This document shows, piece after piece, positions 1-5,373 of a stretch of 5,373 bases of DNA. Location: NCBI GenBank assembly GCA_021161495.1, contig JAGHAO010000072.1, positions 1 to 5,373 of the forward strand, read 5' to 3'. The notes beneath the pieces are model-generated. The model did no database searches. It was given only the letters and a program-made list of their open reading frames with translations, and was not told the origin of the DNA. A program made the translations under genes and the position numbers. The DNA is from Caldisericaceae bacterium (GTDB taxonomy: Bacteria > Caldisericota > Caldisericia > Caldisericales > Caldisericaceae). Each line of letters starts with the position of its first letter. Position 1 is the first letter of the stretch.

Positions 1-2307
1 GATGTTTTTAAGCCATTCCTTAATCGAAAATTTAGAAAACTCTTCCGAAAGTTCTTCCACCGATTTCACATAAGCAGGGTTGTTCTTTTCGCCGTAAGTG
101 TTCAGCATAATGTCTCCGGCGGTTTTATTTCCCAAAACAAAAAACACATCCATTGCCTTGGGCATCATTCTCATTCCCGCCTTGGGGTAAACAACGTTTT
201 GCAGTATGTAGGCATCCGGAGTGAACCTCTGCCCCATAAACCTAAACCCCGTTGTTTTGGAAGCGCTTACCTCGCCCACGGTGCTTATCTTCGAATGGTT
301 TTCCTTCATCGCAATGTCAATGAATTCGTCCAGTTTGACATCGTCGGAAAGCATATCCAAAGAGAGCGAACCGCCGTAAACCTTCTTTGCAATCGCAACG
401 TAATCGTAAAAATTCAAATCATCCGATTTTCCCACAAAGAAAGACGTGGGTTCGTAAATTTTATCGTAAAGTTCGGTAAGCACCGGGTTTGAAGCGATAA
501 TCAGAGAAAGAATCAAAGCACTTCTTGTTTGCGACCTACCGATTTCAATTTCCTTTTCGGAAAGCCCCGGTTTTAGCACAAACCTCATTCTTCCGAACCA
601 CATCATCGCCTTGAAATAGTTTTTCAAACTCTCCGTTTTTGTGTAATGCCCGCGCGGGACGTATTGAGTGTAATCCTCCTCGTATCCGAATATCGGAGAT
701 TTCTCAAAACCGTTGTGAGCATTTATAAGGGCGATTTCGGCATTCACCTTCTCCGACACTTCCGTTTTGACATCAGGAAGGAGACTTGCGGGAATATCGA
801 AATCAGGCTTGAGTAATTTCTCGCCGACAATCATAAATTCCAGATCCCGCAAAATCTCCGGACGGAGGGATTCCGGCGCAACAAACAATTTTTCCTCCAA
901 ATTCGCAATAATCCCTCTGTTTAGAGCATCAAGATAATTTACAAAATAATGCACTTCGTCGTATCTCAACGCAAGGTCAAAAATCGTGTGATACGCTTGC
1001 AAGAATGTGTCGAAAGAAACAAAAACCGGCTTCCCTTTCAAATTACCGTAAAATTTGTCAAAGCTGTCGTAATCGGACTTTCTTATAACAAATCCGTTCT
1101 TTTCAAAAAATTTCAGCTCTTCCTGCGTAAAAGAAACCGAATTTGCATTTTCCGCATTTTTAAAATTAATTTCATAATCGGGAACGGACGGAGTAATCGA
1201 GATTTCATTTTCGCTCGAAGAAAACGGTTTTTCAGAGAGTTTCTCGGGAATGCTGAACGCTGTTTTTTGAATTACAAAATAGGCAAGCCCCATTTCAACC
1301 GCTGCTTCCCCTCTTGTAATCGGCTTGTTGGGTTTGAAAAATTTTTCGTTTCCGTTCTCGAAAAGCACCGGGGAATTCAATATTCCGCTCAAATATGCAT
1401 TAACTATCTCCTTGTATCCGAAATACGAGGGCGAAACATCTTCAAACGGAATCTTTCCCGTTTTTTCCGGAAGTTTTAACTCCCTCACAAGCATCACGGT
1501 AAATTCTCCCCTTGTAACTTCCCTGTCGGGTGCAAATTTGCCGTTTCCGATCCCTTTCACTATGCCCCGTTTGTACGCTTCCTCTATCCATTTAAACGCC
1601 CAAAAATCGGTGGGAACATCGGTAAAGTGGCGTTCATAAGTTCCGGAAGGGGAAATTTTTAAGAGCCTCAGTATAAGCACCGTTGCCTCAGCCCGGGTAA
1701 GCGTCCTGTTCGGCTTAAATGTTCCGTCGGGATACCCTTTGACAAGCCCTTCCCTGTAAAGTTTATTTACGAAATACTGTTCCGCCGGGTTTGAGACATC
1801 CGGAAACGCAGATGACACCGTGCTGGAAATCCCGAACATTGCAGAGGCAACGTTTTGGTTTTCAATATTCTTTTTAAATCCGGATAGAGCAAGCCAAAAA
1901 TTAACCATATAATCACCCACTGTAACTTCTTGCCCGGTATTTGATTTCTGGTTCCACACAAACGTAAACGTTTTCTCCCCTCTTGCCGGGATTTCAAGGT
2001 AGGTTATAACTTGCGCAAACTTTTGCCCTTTGGAATACATATAAACCAATTTGCCCGTATTTACCGAAACTATCGAAAAATCGAAAATCTTTGCCGTGTT
2101 GAATTTGAGCCTTACCGTTTGAGCGGAATCGTTCTTAATAGCAAAGGTAAACTTCACCTTCTCTCCCAACTTGTAATACTTTTTATCTGTCTTTACGGAG
2201 AGACGCAAATTCGACAAATCCGCACTCTTCACTTTCTCAAAATTCACACCGAAAGCAGCTGAGAATACAAGCGCAAACACAATCAAAACCGATAAAATCT
2301 TTTTCAT
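1..2307 (-). CDS. Exported S-layer-anchored protein: signal peptide, BsuPI-like domain, three SLH repeats, DUF3160 region (3' end cut by window)
   Basis: The frame runs unbroken for 769 codons from ATG at 2307 to the left edge, so the C-terminus is missing. Residues 1-20 (MKKILSVLIVFALVFSAAFG) look like a Sec signal peptide. Residues about 30-140 resemble a BsuPI domain: a beta-rich pattern with YKLGEKVKFTFAIKND, a FDFSIV strand, GKLVYMYSKGQKFAQ and a late FTFVWNQ strand. Three SLH repeats follow at about 166-216, 226-276 and 286-345, with FPDV, FTDV and FEDV openings and TRAE, TRGE and TRGE motifs. SLH repeats normally bind secondary cell-wall polymer or peptidoglycan and hold a protein at the surface. 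Residues about 390-769 match DUF3160 as I know it: SFDTFLQAYHTIFD, YVPRGHYTKTESLKNYFKAM followed by MWFGRMRF, and FMGQRFTPDAYILQ. DUF3160 has no established function to my knowledge, so an envelope role is inferred from the export signal and SLH repeats. The start is supported by AAGGAGG nine bases upstream. The gene follows the hydrolase gene after 58 bp. Confidence 0.9.
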   Translation of the reverse strand, partial: MKKILSVLIVFALVFSAAFGVNFEKVKSADLSNLRLSVKTDKKYYKLGEKVKFTFAIKNDSAQTVRLKFNTAKIFDFSIVSVNTGKLVYMYSKGQKFAQVITYLEIPARGEKTFTFVWNQKSNTGQEVTVGDYMVNFWLALSGFKKNIENQNVASAMFGISSTVSSAFPDVSNPAEQYFVNKLYREGLVKGYPDGTFKPNRTLTRAEATVLILRLLKISPSGTYERHFTDVPTDFWAFKWIEEAYKRGIVKGIGNGKFAPDREVTRGEFTVMLVRELKLPEKTGKIPFEDVSPSYFGYKEIVNAYLSGILNSPVLFENGNEKFFKPNKPITRGEAAVEMGLAYFVIQKTAFSIPEKLSEKPFSSSENEISITPSVPDYEINFKNAENANSVSFTQEELKFFEKNGFVIRKSDYDSFDKFYGNLKGKPVFVSFDTFLQAYHTIFDLALRYDEVHYFVNYLDALNRGIIANLEEKLFVAPESLRPEILRDLEFMIVGEKLLKPDFDIPASLLPDVKTEVSEKVNAEIALINAHNGFEKSPIFGYEEDYTQYVPRGHYTKTESLKNYFKAMMWFGRMRFVLKPGLSEKEIEIGRSQTRSALILSLIIASNPVLTELYDKIYEPTSFFVGKSDDLNFYDYVAIAKKVYGGSLSLDMLSDDVKLDEFIDIAMKENHSKISTVGEVSASKTTGFRFMGQRFTPDAYILQNVVYPKAGMRMMPKAMDVFFVLGNKTAGDIMLNTYGEKNNPAYVKSVEELSEEFSKFSIKEWLKNI

Positions 2308-2316
2308 TTTTAATCG

Positions 2317-2323
2317 CCTCCTT
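2317..2323 (-). promoter_or_regulatory. Ribosome binding site of the SLH/DUF3160 gene
   Basis: On the minus strand AAGGAGG lies nine bases before ATG at 2307. It fixes this start, which also places the signal peptide exactly at the N-terminus. Confidence 0.85.
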
Positions 2324-2333
2324 CGACGATTAG

Positions 2334-2364
2334 ATTAAAGAGGCAGAAAAAAGTTCCCTGTTAA
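2334..2364 (-). promoter_or_regulatory. Weak promoter candidate before the SLH/DUF3160 gene
   Basis: In the 58-bp gap the minus strand has TTAACA (2364-2359, five of six to TTGACA) and TTTAAT (2339-2334, five of six to TATAAT), with a long 19-base spacer. Such matches arise easily by chance in A+T-rich DNA. There is no stem-loop terminator in this gap, so read-through from the hydrolase gene is equally possible. It would let the surface protein be expressed apart from the cytosolic genes upstream. Confidence 0.25.
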
Positions 2365-2365
2365 A

Positions 2366-3052
2366 TCAATAACCTTCGCCCGGCTTAAGAATAACGCATT
2401 TTGCGTTTGTTTCGGATTCCACTTCCTTCTTAAACTCTTCGGGATCCGCTTTTATGATATCCCACGTGTTGTAGTGAATGGGAATTACTACTCTCGGGTG
2501 AAGGAGTTTCGTTGCGATAACCGCATCGTGAATATCCATCGTGAAATTCCCGCCTATCGGGAGAAACGCAATATCTATCCAGGTTTGCCCGCCAATAATT
2601 TCCATATTCAAAAACAAGGAAGTGTCGCCCGCATGATAAACTTTGAGATCGGGAAGTTCTATTACATAGCCTGCGGGATTGCCTGCATAAATTATCTTGT
2701 CGCCTTCCGTAATGGAGGAACTGTGAAATGCCCCCACCATCTTCACCGTGCCGAATTCGAACTTAAATTTCCCTCCTATGTTCATAGGATGCACATTTTT
2801 TACGCCCTTCTGCGAAACGTATTGGGTGATTTCGAAAGGAGCAATTACCGTTGCGTTATTTCTTTTCGCAATTTCCACCGTGTCGCCGAGATGGTCGGAA
2901 TGGCCGTGAGTTACCAAAATGTACTTTGATTTACACTGCTCCGCTTTGATAGGTGAAAGCGGATTATCGTTCAGGAACGGATCTATAATTACATTACAAC
3001 AATCGGTTATAAGAGATACTGCCGAATGTCCCAAGTAAACAACTTTACTCAT
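2366..3052 (-). CDS. UPF0173-type metal-dependent hydrolase, metallo-beta-lactamase fold
   Basis: This is a 228-residue cytosolic protein without a signal peptide, full length for the UPF0173 family and close to Thermotoga TM1162 as I recall that sequence. The metal-binding motif THGHSDHLGD (residues 48-57) supplies His49, His51, Asp53 and His54. Further likely ligands are His110 in the AFHSSS segment, Asp143 in YHAGDT (139-144) and His193 in IPIHYNTW (190-197). The segment AFLPIGGNFTMD (162-173) is typical of this family. The expected product is a dinuclear metal hydrolase, distantly related to UlaG-type lactonases and phosphodiesterases, but the natural substrate is unknown. ATG at 3052 overlaps the sirtuin TGA by 4 bp and has GGAGG six bases upstream, so translation is probably coupled to the sirtuin. 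All expected metal ligands are present, so it should be active. Confidence 0.95.
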   Translation of the reverse strand: MSKVVYLGHSAVSLITDCCNVIIDPFLNDNPLSPIKAEQCKSKYILVTHGHSDHLGDTVEIAKRNNATVIAPFEITQYVSQKGVKNVHPMNIGGKFKFEFGTVKMVGAFHSSSITEGDKIIYAGNPAGYVIELPDLKVYHAGDTSLFLNMEIIGGQTWIDIAFLPIGGNFTMDIHDAVIATKLLHPRVVIPIHYNTWDIIKADPEEFKKEVESETNAKCVILKPGEGY

Positions 3053-3795
3053 ATTTCACCTCCGTAAAGATATTTTGAAACTTTCTTAAAAAAGGAATCG
3101 ATGTCTTCTTGTGCAAAAATATCGACCTTGAAGGGATCTATATTGACTTCGCCTTTATTCACAATTACGAGTTTCCCGCTTACAAAATCCACCAGCATAG
3201 CGGCAGGATAAATCGCAAGAGAGGAACCGACCACAAAAACAAGGTCGGATTGATAAACATATTCTTCCGCCTTGCCAAAATCCTTTACCTGCTCTCCGAA
3301 AAACACGATATCGGGTTTGATTAAGCCGCCGCATTCATCGCAGTGAGGCACTTTTTCGGTAAAAACTTTCTCTTTCATTTCCTCAAAAGAGTATTCCTTC
3401 CCGCACTGAAGGCAAAAACTTTTTTGAAAACCTCCGTGAAGTTCTATTACATTTTTACTCCCCGCCTTTTGATGTAAACCGTCAATATTTTGCGTAATAA
3501 CGCTTTTTACTTTTCCTTCTTTCTCAAGTCTCGCAAAAAAACGGTGCGCAAAAGTGGGCTGAACGTTTTCAATGATTTTTAGGAATTCTCTGGCAAAATC
3601 ATAAAAAGGGACGGGGTCTTCCAAAAAGAAGCGAAGCCCGAATGTCCTGTCAGGATCGTATTTTCCTGTGGAGTAAATTCCGTTGGGTCCCCTGAAATCC
3701 GGAATTCCGGCATTGGTTGAAATTCCCGCTCCCGTAAGAACCGTGATAAAGTCGGAAGACTTTATGAGTTCCGCACACTTTTTTGCCTCGTCCAA
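3049..3795 (-). CDS. cobB: NAD-dependent protein deacetylase of the Sir2 family (zinc sirtuin)
   Basis: The 248-residue protein covers a complete single-domain bacterial sirtuin, which removes acyl groups from protein lysines using NAD and yields nicotinamide and O-acetyl-ADP-ribose. The NAD-binding motif TGAGISTNAGIPDFRG spans residues 21-36, TQNIDGLHQ 101-109, and the catalytic His120 lies in ELHG. A structural zinc site is formed by Cys128, Cys131, Cys152 and Cys155 (CxxC, 20 residues, CxxC). KPDIVFFGE (160-168), GSSLAIYPAA (190-199) and VNKGE (212-216) complete the Rossmann part. The pattern is closest to Thermotoga Sir2 as I remember it. The Tyr-x-x-Arg pair of SIRT5-like desuccinylases is not in register: the sequence reads FYDFARE, with Ala68 where Arg would be expected, so deacetylation is the likelier activity. 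Translation starts at TTG 3795, supported by AGGAGGG. Known bacterial targets include acetyl-CoA synthetase, but no target gene is visible here. Confidence 0.95.
   Translation of the reverse strand: MDEAKKCAELIKSSDFITVLTGAGISTNAGIPDFRGPNGIYSTGKYDPDRTFGLRFFLEDPVPFYDFAREFLKIIENVQPTFAHRFFARLEKEGKVKSVITQNIDGLHQKAGSKNVIELHGGFQKSFCLQCGKEYSFEEMKEKVFTEKVPHCDECGGLIKPDIVFFGEQVKDFGKAEEYVYQSDLVFVVGSSLAIYPAAMLVDFVSGKLVIVNKGEVNIDPFKVDIFAQEDIDSFFKKVSKYLYGGEI
3057..3063 (-). promoter_or_regulatory. Ribosome binding site of the UPF0173 hydrolase, inside the sirtuin gene
   Basis: GGAGGTG on the minus strand sits six bases (counted from GGAGG) before ATG at 3052. Its bases are also the two glycine codons near the sirtuin C-terminus (YGGEI). 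With the ATGA stop/start overlap this is a standard arrangement for translational coupling. Confidence 0.85.
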
Positions 3796-3800
3796 AGCAA

Positions 3801-3807
3801 CCCTCCT
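3801..3807 (-). promoter_or_regulatory. Ribosome binding site that decides the TTG start of the sirtuin
   Basis: AGGAGGG on the minus strand lies five bases before TTG at 3795-3793 and overlaps the TAG stop of the TPR gene (3806-3808). No ATG or GTG sits near it in the right frame, and the TTG start gives an N-terminus of normal sirtuin length ahead of the GAGIS motif. The rare start codon may lower sirtuin output relative to its neighbours. Confidence 0.8.
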
Positions 3808-5053
3808 ACAATGCCTCTATTTGCCTTATGATGTTTTCAAGATCCGATGCAAGTTTTTTATCGAACTTTTCGGCAACCCTTTCTGCTTCCTTATAGTGTG
3901 AGAGCGCTTCTTCCTTTTTGCCAAGTGCGTAAAATGCCTGCGCAATGTAAAAATGAGCGGTTGCATAGGCAAAAGGCGTTTTCTCCTCGTCAAATCCTTC
4001 AAGGGCATTTCTAAACGTTTCCAACTCCTTTTCAAAAAACTCGTTTTTCTTATAAATTTCCGCAAGCTCCTTATAAACAACACCCAAATTGTAATTCGCC
4101 CGGGAATAAAAATCCGTTCTGTCCGCTCCGGTGAACGTGTTTGCAGAGGCTTTCAAATGTTCTTCCGCATTTTTAAGATGCTCCGCCTTTAGCGGCATAG
4201 GAGCAATCTTGGAAAGATTATGGTATGCAAGCCCTATGTTGTACATTGTTGTGCCGTAATCGTCCGGGAAATCGTTCTCCGTATAGACTTCGAGAGATTT
4301 TTTATAATGCTTTATACCTTCCTTAAAATTCTTTTCTTTGTCTTTTCCTAAAAGGGCGAGCCTTGTAAAACAAACGCCAAGATTATTATGAATCATTGCA
4401 TAATCAATAGGATATTTGTCCTTTACAAACACTTCACCTGCATCGCTAAAATAGGAAAGTGCATTCATAAGGTAGGAAACCGCCTCCTTAGGGTCGTTTG
4501 TGATTTCGGAAAGCATCAAATACGAAAGTCCCAGGGCGTTGCTTATCACTCCGAATTCAAGGGAATTCTTTTGCTCTTTTCTGATCTCATACGCTTCGTT
4601 AAATTCGTCGATTGCACGGAGAATGTTTTCTTTCTCGTTTCCGTCTCTGAGCGAAAGATACGCATTCCCCAAATTGTATCTTAAAGAAGCATATTTATAA
4701 GGATTCTTTTCTTTTGTTCGAAACCTGAGCGCGTTTTTATAATGCTCTATGGACTTTGTAAGATTATAATTTCTGTCTTCGATAAACGCAAGTTTAAAAA
4801 ACAAAAATCCTTTCATATACTCGACGTTATCCTCAACAAACTCACTCTCGGAAAGTTTTTCCGCCTCATCAAACGCAATTAAAGCGTTCGTAAGATTATT
4901 CCTCGGATCGTCCCTTTCCGAAAGCAGCAAATAATTGTTGCCTAATTCGATAAAGAGTTTCGCTTTTTCTTCCTTGCTTTCCTCCTTATCTATCTCTTCC
5001 CTTAAAACCCTAATCGATTCTTCAAGTTCCGGAATACTTTTTTTAATCTCCAT
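3806..5053 (-). CDS. Tetratricopeptide (TPR) repeat protein with eight long tandem repeats
   Basis: This 415-residue protein is soluble, with no signal peptide or membrane segment. After a charged, probably coiled N-terminus (residues 1-27) it consists of eight helical repeats of about 45-50 residues: roughly 28-73, 74-118, 119-164, 165-215, 216-263, 264-312, 313-360 and 361-400. The period begins with a Tyr-Ala-like pair (YKYASLRYNLGNAYLSL, IDYAMIHNNLGVCFTRL, FAYATAHFYIAQAFYAL) and ends with an Ala-Leu helix (HYKNALRFRTKEKNP). This spacing is longer than the classical 34-residue TPR and resembles TPR arrays often found with CHAT protease domains, but no CHAT or other enzymatic domain is present. 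TPR arrays form superhelical scaffolds for protein binding, so a partner-binding role is expected though the partner is unknown. The gene is the first of the sirtuin-hydrolase operon: its TAG lies 10 bp before the sirtuin start. ATG at 5053 has GGAGG seven bases upstream. Confidence 0.9.
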   Translation of the reverse strand: MEIKKSIPELEESIRVLREEIDKEESKEEKAKLFIELGNNYLLLSERDDPRNNLTNALIAFDEAEKLSESEFVEDNVEYMKGFLFFKLAFIEDRNYNLTKSIEHYKNALRFRTKEKNPYKYASLRYNLGNAYLSLRDGNEKENILRAIDEFNEAYEIRKEQKNSLEFGVISNALGLSYLMLSEITNDPKEAVSYLMNALSYFSDAGEVFVKDKYPIDYAMIHNNLGVCFTRLALLGKDKEKNFKEGIKHYKKSLEVYTENDFPDDYGTTMYNIGLAYHNLSKIAPMPLKAEHLKNAEEHLKASANTFTGADRTDFYSRANYNLGVVYKELAEIYKKNEFFEKELETFRNALEGFDEEKTPFAYATAHFYIAQAFYALGKKEEALSHYKEAERVAEKFDKKLASDLENIIRQIEAL

Positions 5054-5060
5054 AAAATTA

Positions 5061-5065
5061 CCTCC
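5061..5065 (-). promoter_or_regulatory. Ribosome binding site of the TPR gene
   Basis: GGAGG on the minus strand lies seven bases before ATG at 5053, supporting this start and matching the strong sites of the other genes in the window. Confidence 0.85.
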
Positions 5066-5073
5066 ATAAATTA

Positions 5074-5102
5074 ATTATAATACAATTCTCACCTTTTGGA
5101 AA
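5074..5102 (-). promoter_or_regulatory. Candidate sigma-70-type promoter of the TPR-sirtuin-hydrolase operon
   Basis: On the minus strand a perfect TATAAT (5079-5074) is preceded by TTTCCA (5102-5097, four of six to TTGACA) with an ideal 17-base spacer. It lies just upstream of the TPR ribosome binding site, giving a short leader of about 15 bases after the -10 box before ATG 5053. The register of the -10 box is uncertain because TATTAT overlaps it by three bases (5082-5077). Confidence 0.55.
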
Positions 5103-5116
5103 TTTTAAAAATTTCC
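5098..5116. repeat. Perfect inverted repeat, 9-bp arms with 1-bp centre, over the putative -35 region
   Basis: The plus strand reads GGAAATTTT (5098-5106), A, AAAATTTCC (5108-5116), and the arms are exact reverse complements. It covers most of the proposed -35 hexamer and the bases upstream of it, as expected for an operator bound by a dimeric regulator. No T-run follows directly on the minus strand, so it does not look like an intrinsic terminator of the upstream gene. The A+T-rich core raises the chance that it is fortuitous. Confidence 0.6.
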
Positions 5117-5171
5117 GCATTCGAACTACGGGATAAAAAAATAATTGTGAAAACTTATCTTACAGTATTAC

Positions 5172-5373
5172 TTACCAATTATTCGGATCTTCCCCTGGAG
5201 GGAGCTCGTTGCAATTTACGTAATACGGCTTTACTCGCGCACTTTTCAAAAAAGAACCCCCAGAATCCGTCTCCACTACCCAATAAGCGTAATGGTCATT
5301 TGTTTGAAAGCACGGATTATAACTGTTTTTTACATCGGTTGAAGATGCGAAATAGTATTGCACGTCCTTACAA
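5172..5373 (-). CDS. C-terminal fragment of an unrecognised protein, possibly exported or pilin-like (5' end cut by window)
   Basis: The frame is open from the right edge to TAA at 5172-5174, giving 66 residues; the true start lies outside the window. I do not recognise the family. The fragment is rich in Tyr, Asn and Ser, has three cysteines (fragment residues 1, 21 and 54) and ends in a proline- and acid-rich tail (ELPPGEDPNNW). It contains a beta-like stretch, HYAYWVVETDSGGS, at residues 27-40. Polar, aromatic, Cys-containing C-termini of this sort occur in type IV pilins and other exported proteins, but no diagnostic motif is present, so this is only a suggestion. The GTG at 5363 is in frame, but no reason was seen to treat it as the real start. 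A 118-bp gap with its own promoter candidate separates it from the TPR gene, so it is probably a different transcription unit. Confidence 0.65.
   Translation of the reverse strand, partial: CKDVQYYFASSTDVKNSYNPCFQTNDHYAYWVVETDSGGSFLKSARVKPYYVNCNELPPGEDPNNW

Noticed and set aside
949..1479. A 176-codon plus-strand open frame opposite the SLH/DUF3160 gene
   Set aside because: It lies wholly antisense to a gene with clear domains. Its translation is rich in Arg, Phe, Asn and Lys without recognisable motifs, and it is best explained as a mirror frame.
1767..1997. A 76-codon minus-strand open frame inside the SLH/DUF3160 gene
   Set aside because: It occupies another frame of the same strand within the BsuPI-SLH part, its product is arginine-rich and featureless, and the SLH frame is continuous through it.
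2308..2365. Terminator between the hydrolase and SLH genes
   Set aside because: The minus strand has a run of six T (2352-2347), but the sequence before it forms no stable stem, so no terminator was called.
2474..2929. A 151-codon plus-strand open frame opposite the UPF0173 hydrolase
   Set aside because: It is entirely antisense to a well-supported metal hydrolase with all its ligands, and its translation matches no family I know.
3049..3795. Sirtuin as part of an antiphage defence system
   Set aside because: Defence-linked Sir2 proteins are usually fused or paired with large nucleases, helicases, Argonautes or sensor domains and often lack the zinc ribbon. This is a compact zinc-bearing deacetylase-type protein beside a TPR protein and a UPF0173 hydrolase, so nothing specific points to defence.
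5131..5171. Intrinsic terminator after the partial upstream gene, suggested by a T-rich run on the minus strand (ATTATTTTTTTAT)
   Set aside because: I could not find a GC-containing stem immediately before the T-run; only very short A+T pairings are possible, so a terminator is not supported.

Overview
The window looks like a piece of bacterial chromosome of moderately low G+C (an estimate by eye, not a count). Every supported gene lies on the minus strand, so transcription runs from right to left. The sirtuin and the UPF0173 metallo-hydrolase look like their Thermotoga maritima counterparts as I remember them. Combined with an S-layer-homology (SLH) surface protein and strong GGAGG ribosome binding sites, this suggests a deep-branching, possibly thermophilic or anaerobic lineage such as Thermotogota, Coprothermobacterota or Caldisericota. 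That placement is an inference and is not proven by this window.

Layout in the direction of transcription, from high to low coordinates: (1) 5172-5373, the last 66 codons of an unrecognised gene, cut by the right edge. (2) 5054-5171, a 118-bp intergenic region with a promoter candidate and a perfect 9-bp inverted repeat over its -35 region. (3) 3806-5053, a 415-residue soluble protein made almost entirely of eight long TPR-like repeats. (4) 3049-3795, a Sir2 NAD-dependent protein deacetylase with a TTG start, 10 bp after gene 3. (5) 2366-3052, a UPF0173-type metallo-beta-lactamase-fold hydrolase, overlapping gene 4 by 4 bp (ATGA). (6) 1-2307, after a 58-bp gap, an exported protein with signal peptide, BsuPI-like domain, three SLH repeats and a DUF3160 region, cut by the left edge after 769 codons.

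Genes 3, 4 and 5 almost certainly form one operon, since their spacing implies co-transcription and probably translational coupling. Gene 6 may be the distal member or may have its own weak promoter in the 58-bp gap. A plausible but unproven reading is a cytosolic unit in which a TPR scaffold accompanies an NAD-dependent deacylase and a metal-dependent hydrolase. Gene 6 would be a separate cell-envelope function. I see no RNA genes, CRISPR arrays, insertion sequences, attachment sites or replication origin, and no firm case for a new defence system. The most unusual items are the BsuPI-SLH-DUF3160 architecture, the CHAT-style TPR array without a visible CHAT partner, and the palindrome over the putative promoter.
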